13,202 nt of DNA from an uncultured Ruminococcus sp. (lineage in GTDB: Bacteria; Bacillota; Clostridia; Oscillospirales; Acutalibacteraceae): positions 1-13,202 of the forward strand of contig CACZPV010000235.1 in assembly GCA_902783065.1 (NCBI GenBank), in the 5' to 3' direction. The notes below the pieces were generated by a model. That model made no database searches. It worked only from the letters and a program-made list of their open reading frames with translations, and had not been told where the DNA came from. Shown here in pieces: positions 7,227 to 13,202 of this stretch (positions within the stretch are counted from its first letter, which is position 1; each line of letters opens with the position of its first letter). The position numbers and the translations under genes were made by a program.

Positions 7227-7530
7227 ATTGTCGGATCAGTCAAGGGTTTTTGTATATTAAAATCGGCTGATTATCGGATAATAAGGAAATGTCTGCTAAA
7301 TACCGCTTGATGTGGTGATAATGCCCAAATCAGGAGCGGCTTTATTATAAAATGTGATAAGTTGACAGGTTAAATAAAAAAAATGTTCCGATTCTGCTAT
7401 TTTATTTAAAAAATATATGGATTTTTTTTGAAAAATATGTTATTATCTATGGTGGTATTTAGTTCAACTTTATCTAATACTTGATTTCCGCATGGCGGAA
7501 TGTATATAAAATACTAAGGAGTTTTTATAA
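7227..7530. other. Intergenic stretch with no gene seen
   Basis: About 300 AT-rich bases without a credible reading frame. A TTGACA at 7362-7367 has no -10 box at proper spacing. A 6-bp hairpin (TTCCGC 7486-7491 with GCGGAA 7495-7500) sits 30 bases before the next gene and could be an operator or a leader hairpin. A promoter for the next gene must be here, but I cannot place it with confidence. Confidence 0.5.
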
Positions 7531-8127
7531 ATGAAAGAAAAAAGATTGATTTTTGTGACATCGCCCCCGGCCTGCGGCAAAACAAAGCTTTCTAAAAAGC
7601 TTGCAACTGCCATTAAGCATATTGTATATCTTGATAAGGATACATTGATTCCGCTTTCTAAGCAGATATTTGCTGTGGCAGGACAGCCTTATAACAGAAG
7701 TTCGGATTTTTTTGAAAAAGAAATCCGGGATTATGAATATGATGTAATTATGGATCTTGCTTTTGAAGCAATTAAGTATGAGGATCTGGTAATGGTCAAT
7801 GCACCGTTTACCAGAGAAATTCGTGATGACGAATATATTGCTTCTTTGAGAGAGAAACTTAAAGAATACGGTGCTAAGCTTACGGTAGTGTGGATTGTTA
7901 CTGATCCTGAGGTTTGTCATCAGAGAATGATTGACAGGGGTTCGGACAGGGATACATGGAAGCTTGAAAACTGGGAACAGTATCTTAGTACTGTTAATTT
8001 CACTATTCCTGAAAATCTGCGTGATTCCGAGGATGAAAACAGTCTTTTGCTTTATTATAACTCTACTGATGAACTGGCAGAAGAATCCTTTAAGAAACTT
8101 ATGAGCTTTTTTGAAGAATTTGAGTAA
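7531..8127 (+). CDS. P-loop ATPase/kinase of unknown substrate (AAA_33/zeta-like)
   Basis: A 198-residue soluble protein. The N-terminal strand LIFVTS leads into the P-loop SPPACGKT at 11-18, in which Ser replaces the first Gly of the Walker A consensus GxxxxGK(S/T), as is allowed in small-molecule kinases of this class. YLDKDTLIPL follows at about 34-43 and resembles the acidic segment after the first helix in nucleoside- or gluconate-kinase-like folds. VMVNAP and VVWIVTDPEVCHQRMIDRGSDRD look like the central strands and an Arg-rich lid. The fold call is fairly safe. Function is not known: a metabolite kinase, an RNA-end kinase or a toxin-like kinase are all possible. AAGGAG at 7516-7521 sets the start. 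It appears to be transcribed alone. Confidence 0.8.
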   Translation: MKEKRLIFVTSPPACGKTKLSKKLATAIKHIVYLDKDTLIPLSKQIFAVAGQPYNRSSDFFEKEIRDYEYDVIMDLAFEAIKYEDLVMVNAPFTREIRDDEYIASLREKLKEYGAKLTVVWIVTDPEVCHQRMIDRGSDRDTWKLENWEQYLSTVNFTIPENLRDSEDENSLLLYYNSTDELAEESFKKLMSFFEEFE

Positions 8128-8195
8128 ATGATTCAGACTTCCCACATACAGCATTAAGTCTGACCTGCGTTTTAATGTATTCTTTTATGAATCAT
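8128..8195 (+). other. Two competing inverted repeats after the kinase gene
   Basis: TCAGACTT at 8133-8140 pairs with AAGTCTGA at 8156-8163. ATGATTCA at 8128-8135 pairs with TGAATCAT at 8188-8195. The arms share three bases, so the two helices partly exclude each other. T-rich sequence follows the first one (GTTTTAATG). It could be a weak terminator or a switching structure. Confidence 0.4.
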
Positions 8196-8267
8196 ATGAA
8201 AGGAAAACTCCTTAAGAGCATTTGATTTGTAATTATATGCGGGAAGTTTGATTAAATAAGATGATAC

Positions 8268-8310
8268 AAGCGGCTTCAGGGCGGAAGAGTATAAGCCGGA
8301 GCCGCTTTTG
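8268..8310 (+). terminator. Probable terminator or attenuator hairpin upstream of aspS
   Basis: AAGCGGCTTC at 8268-8277 pairs with GGAGCCGCTT (8298-8307; 10 bp, one G-U) around a 20-nt loop, followed by TTG and TCTG. It is 140 bases after the kinase stop and 47 before aspS. No T-box motif (TGGNACC) accompanies it, so it most likely ends upstream transcription. An aspS promoter is not clear. Confidence 0.6.
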
Positions 8311-8356
8311 TCTGACAATCGACTTTGAACAATAAAGGGAGAAAGGATAATATATA

Positions 8357-10102
8357 ATGCTTAGAGAAAATATTTACCGTACAAAGTACTGCGGTGAACT
8401 AAGAGAATCCGATATAGGTGCAGATGTAAGAGTGGCAGGATGGGTGGAAAATATCCGTGACCACGGCGGTGTTATGTTTCTCGATATCCGTGATCATTAC
8501 GGAGTGGTACAGGTGGTTGTACACGACGAGAAACTTCTGGAAAATATCAATAAAGAATGTACCGTTACTGTCAGCGGTAAGGTTACCAAGCGTGATGAGG
8601 ATACCATTAATCCTAAAATCGCAACCGGTACAGTGGAGGTTCATTCAGAAAATATTACCGTTCTCGGCAGGGCGCCTCAGGCTCTTCCTTTTGAAGTGCA
8701 GACTTCTACAGAAGTAAAGGAGGATGTCAGACTGAAATATCGTTTTCTGGATCTGCGTAACCGTAAGGTGCATAACAATATTGTTATGCGAGCAGAACTG
8801 ATATCTTTTCTCCGTAATAAAATGACGGAAATGGGATTTCTGGAAATTCAGACGCCGATCCTGTCGTGTTCTTCTCCGGAGGGTGCCAGAGATTATCTTA
8901 TCCCCAGCAGAAAACATAAGGGCATGTTCTATGCTCTGCCGCAGGCACCGCAGATTTTTAAGCAGCTTTTGATGGTGTCCGGATTTGATAAATATTTCCA
9001 GATCGCACCTTGCTTCCGTGATGAGGATGCAAGAGCTGACCGCTCACCGGGCGAGTTTTATCAGCTGGATTTTGAAATGGCTTTTGCTGAACAGGAGGAC
9101 GTGTTTGCCACAGCAGAAGAAGTTCTTTACGAAACATTTAAAAAGTTTTCTGATAAAGAAGTTTCTAAACCGCCTTTCAGAAGGATTCCGTTTGCAGAGG
9201 CAATGCTGACTTATGGTACGGATAAACCTGATCTGCGCAATCCTCTGCTGATCAAGGATATCAGTCCAATGTTTGAGGAAACGGATTTTGCTCCGTTCAG
9301 AAAGAAAACTGTACGCAGTATCAATGTGCCGGGAGCAGCAGCTCAGTCTAAGAAGTGGTTTAAAAATATGGAGGAGTTTGCGCTCTCCATCGGTATGAAA
9401 GGACTGGGTTATGTTAAGGTAAGAGATGATCTGACGTTTGACGGTCCTATTGATAAGTTCCTGAAAGAGGGAGACAGAGAAAAGCTTATAAGCATTAATG
9501 GCTCAAAAGCAGGAGATGTTATCTATTTTATCGCTGACAGTGCTGATATGGCGCCGAAGCTTGCGGGACAAATCAGAACAGAAGTCGCTGACAGACTTAA
9601 TCTTATTGATAAGAGCCGTTTCGAGCTTTGTTTTATTACTGATTTCCCGATGTATGAACGTGACGAAAACGGTGATGTGATATTTACACATAATCCGTTC
9701 TCAATGCCTCAGGGCGGTATGCAGGCTTTGCTTGAAAAAGATCCTACAGAAGTGCTTGCTTATCAGTATGATATTGTCTGCGACGGTGTAGAACTCAGTT
9801 CCGGTGCTGTCAGAAATCATGATCTCGATATTATGATCAAGGCGTTTGAAATCGCAGGATATGATGAGGAAACTCTTAAAGAAAAATTCAAGTCGCTTTA
9901 TACTGCATTTAAATATGGTGCTCCGCCTCATGCCGGAATGGCACCGGGACTTGACAGAATGTTGATGCTGCTCGCAGGGGAGGAAAATATACGTGAGGTT
10001 ATTGCTTTCCCGATGAATAGCAATGCACAGGATTTGCTTCTTGGTTCACCAACTGAGGTTACGGAGCAGCAACTCAGGGAAGTGCATATTAAAATCAGAT
10101 AA
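8357..10102 (+). CDS. aspS: Aspartate--tRNA ligase (aspartyl-tRNA synthetase), bacterial class IIb with GAD insert
   Basis: Charges tRNA with aspartate in the cytoplasm. The 581-residue length is normal for the bacterial type. An N-terminal OB-fold anticodon-binding domain (about 1-105) is followed by the class II core. Aspartate-pocket sequence ALPQAPQIFKQLLM is present, motif 2 starts at Phe220 (FRDEDARADRSPGEF), a GAD-type insert spans roughly 285-425, and motif 3 GLDRMLMLLAG starts at 531. The forms RADRSPGEFYQ in motif 2 and FPMNSNAQDLL near the end match the alphaproteobacterial-like branch rather than the E. coli form RADRQPEFTQ. His36 in the RDHGG segment is the residue type found in non-discriminating AspRS, which also charges tRNA-Asn. 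Start: GGGAGAAAGGAT precedes ATG 8357. Confidence 0.97.
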   Translation: MLRENIYRTKYCGELRESDIGADVRVAGWVENIRDHGGVMFLDIRDHYGVVQVVVHDEKLLENINKECTVTVSGKVTKRDEDTINPKIATGTVEVHSENITVLGRAPQALPFEVQTSTEVKEDVRLKYRFLDLRNRKVHNNIVMRAELISFLRNKMTEMGFLEIQTPILSCSSPEGARDYLIPSRKHKGMFYALPQAPQIFKQLLMVSGFDKYFQIAPCFRDEDARADRSPGEFYQLDFEMAFAEQEDVFATAEEVLYETFKKFSDKEVSKPPFRRIPFAEAMLTYGTDKPDLRNPLLIKDISPMFEETDFAPFRKKTVRSINVPGAAAQSKKWFKNMEEFALSIGMKGLGYVKVRDDLTFDGPIDKFLKEGDREKLISINGSKAGDVIYFIADSADMAPKLAGQIRTEVADRLNLIDKSRFELCFITDFPMYERDENGDVIFTHNPFSMPQGGMQALLEKDPTEVLAYQYDIVCDGVELSSGAVRNHDLDIMIKAFEIAGYDEETLKEKFKSLYTAFKYGAPPHAGMAPGLDRMLMLLAGEENIREVIAFPMNSNAQDLLLGSPTEVTEQQLREVHIKIR

Positions 10103-10119
10103 TTATAGGCTATAGGCAA

Positions 10120-10152
10120 TTTTTCCGCCCCGCCGAAGGCGGGGCGGAAAAA
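10120..10152. terminator. Perfect GC-rich hairpin after aspS
   Basis: A perfect 15-bp stem pairs 10120-10134 with 10138-10152 around GAA. Its form is T5, then CCGCCCCGCC, loop, mirror, then A5. Like the hairpin at 3159-3195, the T-run lies on the 5' side of the stem on each strand, so it is not a classical one-way terminator. Position directly between aspS and the VWA promoter suggests it ends aspS transcription. Confidence 0.7.
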
Positions 10153-10188
10153 CTATTATCAGGGTCAGGGAAAAAATTGTAAAACATA

Positions 10189-10217
10189 TTGGTAAAGGAA
10201 TTTCAGACTTTTACAAT
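10189..10217 (+). promoter_or_regulatory. Promoter of the first VWA gene, duplicated upstream of the second
   Basis: TTGGTA at 10189-10194 and TACAAT at 10212-10217 are separated by 17 bp, the spacer being AAGGAATTTCAGACTTT. The 24 bases 10194-10217 recur exactly at 11891-11914. Transcription would start near 10224, about 30 nt before the GTG start. Confidence 0.8.
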
Positions 10218-10239
10218 CGACTATGAATTAAATTATTAT

Positions 10240-10247
10240 AAGGAGGG
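10240..10247 (+). promoter_or_regulatory. Strong ribosome binding site setting the GTG start of the first VWA gene
   Basis: AAGGAGGG lies 7 bases before GTG 10255. This, with the signal peptide beginning at that codon, fixes the start. Confidence 0.85.
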
Positions 10248-10254
10248 AAATGCC

Positions 10255-11691
10255 GTGAAAACATTTTTACATAGATCGTGTTCATTGGTTATTTCCATTT
10301 TTATCTTGGCAGGTTGGCTGATGGCATTTCCGGTTAGTGCTGAGGATGATGAAACTTCTGAAAACGGCAGTATGAATCTTGATGTGGTATTTGCGCTGGA
10401 TGCCAGCGGTTCTATGGTATACTCCGATCCGAACCGTATTGCGCTGGATGCTTTCAGTCTTTTTGTGGATTTGTGTGATGATACATGTGCGGTGGGTTAT
10501 GATGTTTATACGAATACTCTGATGGATTCGGAGGAGATTAAAAGCATTAAAGACAGCGAAAGCCTTGAACATATGAAAAATATAATAAAAAGTATTTCTT
10601 ATGATTCCAACGGGGATACTGATATCGCACTGGGACTGACACAGGCAAAGAAAATGTTTGATACCGGCGAAAACAATGATTACAGAAAAAGGGCAATTAT
10701 TCTGCTTAGTGACGGAAATACTGATTTGCCAAAGGGTCCCAGAACAGTGGAACAGTCAAAAAGAGAAATGGAAATGACCCTGCGTGATCTCTCTGAACAA
10801 AATATACAGGTGTATTCTATAGGTCTGAACAGTGATGGTTCGCTTGATAAACAGGAACTGGAAAATATTTCTCAGACTACCGGCGGACGTTCCTATGAAA
10901 TAGATGGTTCGGAAAAACTTACCAATATCATTTCTGATATTTTTAGTAATATTTCAGATATGAACGGTATTGACCGTGAAATCAAGGACGGTAGTGTGGA
11001 TATAGAAATTAAGGACAGCAGTGTTTTTTATGTCAATGTTATTATCAGAACAAAACTGTCTGTTGAAGAATTGAATCCTATGCTGATTCTTCCGAGCGGA
11101 GAACCGGTTTCACTGGTTGATGATGAAAAGGTTAAAATCACTTCAACAAAAAGTTATGTACTTATAAAAATATTATATCCGGAAGTCGGTAAGTGGACGC
11201 TGCATCTGAATAGTGCGGATAACAGTAACTGTAATATTAAGCAGCTGAATTTTTATTCTGTATTTATTACGCAGGTTGTTCCTGAAAAAGCCGCAGTACG
11301 TACAAATGTTCCGATTGAAGTAACGATAAGTGATAACAACGGGCTGCTTAAGGATAATGAACTGCTTTCCTCAGTAAAGATGGTTGCTGTAATCACATCG
11401 CAAAACGGTGAGGCGACTATTGAGCTGGAAAGGGCGGAACCCGGTATCTATAAGGGCAGCTTTACTCCGGGTTCTACAGGTGCTTATAGTGTAAAGACAA
11501 AAGCAGTGTCCGAACGCTTTACAAAGGAAAGTGAAGAAGCTGATGTAATGGTCAAGACTTCTTTGAATGACGGTTCGGAACTGATTGAGGATATTATGGC
11601 CTTTATCGGTCATAATCTTACAACAATTATTATGGCAGCAGCAGCAGTTGGGGTTATTATCGTAGCAGCGGTGATGCTTCGGAAAAATTAA
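10255..11691 (+). CDS. Secreted, membrane-anchored VWA-domain protein, first of two tandem paralogues
   Basis: A 478-residue protein that I do not recognise beyond its domain. A signal peptide covers about 1-28 (basic start, long hydrophobic core, likely cut after PVSA before EDD). The von Willebrand A domain follows with an intact metal site: D49-A-S-G-S, Thr122 in GDTD, Asp153 in LLSDGN. From about 240 a region rich in beta-strand-like sequence follows, and a C-terminal membrane helix (about 455-475) ends in RKN, so most of the protein would face outside. GTG 10255 is preferred: AAGGAGGG at 10240-10247 is at ideal spacing and the signal peptide starts there; an upstream TTG at 10189 lies in the -35 box. 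Metal-dependent adhesion or a role in assembling a surface complex is inferred. No LPXTG motif is present. Confidence 0.88.
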   Translation: MKTFLHRSCSLVISIFILAGWLMAFPVSAEDDETSENGSMNLDVVFALDASGSMVYSDPNRIALDAFSLFVDLCDDTCAVGYDVYTNTLMDSEEIKSIKDSESLEHMKNIIKSISYDSNGDTDIALGLTQAKKMFDTGENNDYRKRAIILLSDGNTDLPKGPRTVEQSKREMEMTLRDLSEQNIQVYSIGLNSDGSLDKQELENISQTTGGRSYEIDGSEKLTNIISDIFSNISDMNGIDREIKDGSVDIEIKDSSVFYVNVIIRTKLSVEELNPMLILPSGEPVSLVDDEKVKITSTKSYVLIKILYPEVGKWTLHLNSADNSNCNIKQLNFYSVFITQVVPEKAAVRTNVPIEVTISDNNGLLKDNELLSSVKMVAVITSQNGEATIELERAEPGIYKGSFTPGSTGAYSVKTKAVSERFTKESEEADVMVKTSLNDGSELIEDIMAFIGHNLTTIIMAAAAVGVIIVAAVMLRKN

Positions 11692-11885
11692 CTGCCTCAC
11701 TTTTTAAATCATATGAACAAAGGTTTTTGATTTTCACGATTGGCTGAAAATAATTAGCCTATTGTAAAGGCGAGGGCTTGTGCCGCCCCGAAAGTCCAAA
11801 AGTAGTTGTTTCCAACGCAAAAGCTGAGGAAATGACGGATTACAGCGGAGAAAAATTTTAAAGAACATGATATCAAAAGACCGCA
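11692..11885. other. Intergenic region between the VWA paralogues
   Basis: About 195 bases without a gene or a clear terminator after the first VWA gene. A GC-richer patch at about 11766-11800 stands out, and 11766-11836 shares a series of short boxes, in the same order, with 5164-5240 (AAAGG, GGGCT, GTTTCCA, GCT, AATGAC). This is a weak visual match and may be chance. Confidence 0.3.
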
Positions 11886-11914
11886 TTGAAAAAGGAATTT
11901 CAGACTTTTACAAT
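11886..11914 (+). promoter_or_regulatory. Promoter of the second VWA gene
   Basis: TTGAAA at 11886-11891 and TACAAT at 11909-11914 with a 17-bp spacer identical base for base to that of the first VWA promoter. The start codon is at nearly the same distance in both copies. Confidence 0.82.
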
Positions 11915-11949
11915 AGAATAATGATAATAATGAAAAGGAGAATAAAAGA

Positions 11950-13202
11950 ATGAATACGAAATGGAAAAAATCATTGGCACTGATTTTGTCATTGATGATT
12001 ATGGCATGCTGCTGTGTACCGCTGTGCGTTAATGCAGAGGACAGCAAGGAAAGCAGCGCTTCTGAAGAAGAAGTTGCTGAATACGTCGATGATGGTCATA
12101 TGAATCTGGATATTGTGTTTGTAATTGATGCCAGCGGTTCTATGCTGTACTCTGATCCGGACGGTATTGCACTGGATGCGATGAACCTGTTCCTGGATCT
12201 TTGTGATGATTCCTGCGGTGTAGGATATGATGTCTATACGCAGAAGATTATGGAGCATGAAAATATTACAGCAGTAAAGGATACCGATAAATTTAATAAG
12301 CTGAAGAATAAAATCGGAAAAATCAAATATGATCCTGTTGGCGATACGGATATTGCTCTGGGTCTTACCAAGGCAATGAAAAACTTTGAGGAAAACAAAA
12401 ACAGCGATACTAACAGAAAAAAAGCGATCGTTCTTCTTAGTGACGGTAATACAGATCTTCCTAACGGACCGAGAACGGTAGCAGAATCCAAAAAAGAAAT
12501 GGAAACCACGCTTGCGGCACTTTCTGAAAAGAAAATTCCTGTTTATGCAATCGGTCTTAACAGCAATGGTTCTCTTGATAAAAAAGAGATCGATAATATT
12601 GCTAAAAAGACTGGCGGCAGATCGTATGAAACAAAAACTTCCGATAAGCTTACATGGATCACTTCTGATATTTTCAGTGATATCTATGAACTGGAAGGCG
12701 TAGATCGTGAGATTAAAGATGGTAATGTTGAGATTCCTATTAAAGATAACAGCGTGTTTTATGTTAATATTATTATCCGCACAAAGCTTACAAAAGAAGA
12801 ACTTTCTCCTATACTGACTGCTCCGAACGGAAAAACTGTGTCACTTACCGGTAAGGATAATGTTAAAATGACTTCTACCGGCAGCTATACGCTGATAAAA
12901 CTTGTTTATCCTGACAGCGGTACGTGGAATCTTCACCTGAGGAAAGCCAATAATGATAACTGTAGTGTCAAACAGCTGGATTTTTATTCTGTATATATTA
13001 AGCAGAAAATTGACCAAAAGGCTGTTATAGGCGATTCTGTTAAGATTGAAGCTACACTTAATGACGGCAAGGGAATTGTTAATGACAGTGATCTTCTCAG
13101 AACAATTGAAATGACATCTGTTGTCAGCCATTCAAGCGGCGAACAGGAGGTAAAACTGACAAGGAACAGTGACGGTACCTTTACAGGTGAATTTGTTGCT
13201 GA
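11950..13202 (+). CDS. Second secreted VWA-domain paralogue, 3' end outside the window
   Basis: Open from ATG 11950 to the window edge (417 codons seen, no stop), with AAAGGAG at 11934-11940 before it. Signal peptide about 1-30, cut likely after VNA before EDS; its core contains MACCCVPLC, where IMAC looks a little like a lipobox. The VWA metal site is intact: D60-A-S-G-S, Thr133 in GDTD, Asp165 in LLSDGN. The protein aligns with the upstream gene along its whole visible length, sharing SDGNTDLP, GPRTV, IGLNS, TGGRSYE, DREIKDG, SVFYVN and IIIRTKL. It seems about 60% identical by eye, a clear tandem duplication that has diverged. By analogy a C-terminal membrane helix is expected beyond the window. 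Function unknown, as for the first copy. Confidence 0.88.
   Translation, partial: MNTKWKKSLALILSLMIMACCCVPLCVNAEDSKESSASEEEVAEYVDDGHMNLDIVFVIDASGSMLYSDPDGIALDAMNLFLDLCDDSCGVGYDVYTQKIMEHENITAVKDTDKFNKLKNKIGKIKYDPVGDTDIALGLTKAMKNFEENKNSDTNRKKAIVLLSDGNTDLPNGPRTVAESKKEMETTLAALSEKKIPVYAIGLNSNGSLDKKEIDNIAKKTGGRSYETKTSDKLTWITSDIFSDIYELEGVDREIKDGNVEIPIKDNSVFYVNIIIRTKLTKEELSPILTAPNGKTVSLTGKDNVKMTSTGSYTLIKLVYPDSGTWNLHLRKANNDNCSVKQLDFYSVYIKQKIDQKAVIGDSVKIEATLNDGKGIVNDSDLLRTIEMTSVVSHSSGEQEVKLTRNSDGTFTGEFVA

Noticed and set aside
7362..7367. Perfect TTGACA as a promoter for the kinase gene
   Set aside because: No acceptable -10 box lies 16-18 bases downstream.
7525..8154. 209-codon reading frame on the minus strand opposite the kinase gene
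   Set aside because: It mirrors the kinase almost exactly, its translation is Phe/Ile/Lys-rich without a recognisable domain, and no ribosome binding site precedes it; the + strand product has clear kinase motifs.
8196..8356. T-box riboswitch in front of aspS
   Set aside because: A hairpin is present, but the conserved T-box sequence with TGGNACC and an AGTA-containing specifier stem are not found.
10189..10254. TTG start giving a 500-residue first VWA protein
   Set aside because: The TTG is part of the -35 box, no ribosome binding site precedes it, and the signal peptide begins at GTG 10255.
11989..12509. Minus-strand frames inside the second VWA gene
   Set aside because: They oppose a continuous + strand frame with signal peptide and intact VWA motifs, and show no domain of their own.
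1..13202. tRNA genes, rRNA, CRISPR arrays, insertion sequences or phage genes
   Set aside because: I looked for tRNA T-loop sequences, regularly spaced repeats, transposase or integrase motifs and terminal inverted repeats and saw none.

Overview
The window reads as chromosomal DNA of a low-GC Gram-positive anaerobe of the class Clostridia, most like Ruminococcus and its relatives (Oscillospiraceae). The reasons are strong AGGAGG-type ribosome binding sites, sigma-A-type promoters with 17-bp spacers, intrinsic hairpins between genes, a sodium-pump decarboxylase OadG/OadB pair, and protein sequence style. The genus is an inference, not a proof. Every credible gene lies on the + strand.

Layout. 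(1) 1-1260: the last codons of a probable secD, then secF, with ATGA stop/start overlap and a classical terminator. (2) 1305-3195: a clear promoter, then oadG and oadB, the small and the ion-translocating membrane subunits of a biotin-dependent decarboxylase; two hairpins follow. No carboxyltransferase alpha subunit or biotin carrier is in the window. (3) 3254-5051: an extended -10 promoter and a cytoplasmic GH13 alpha-amylase-family enzyme carrying a C-terminal DUF1653 module, then a strong terminator. (4) 5052-5354: a non-coding stretch with a 42-nt bulged hairpin and a promoter. (5) 5355-7226: an ABC ATPase with a Glu in place of the Q-loop Gln, as in lantibiotic/bacitracin-type immunity exporters, overlapping its ABC-2 permease. 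(6) 7531-8127: a lone P-loop ATPase/kinase of unknown substrate. (7) 8357-10102: aspS, whose sequence has features of the non-discriminating, alphaproteobacterial-like type. (8) 10189-13202: two tandem paralogous secreted VWA-domain proteins, the second running off the window. Each has its own promoter, and the two promoters share a 24-nt block including an identical 17-bp spacer.

How they work together. SecD/SecF help drive Sec export, the route the two VWA proteins would take. The OadGB pair would couple decarboxylation to Na+ export if partners exist elsewhere. The GH13 enzyme would process intracellular maltodextrins. Most units look independent, each bounded by promoters and hairpins. 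The least explained part is the tandem VWA locus with its duplicated promoter; the GH13-DUF1653 fusion and the structured intergenic element before the ABC operon come next.
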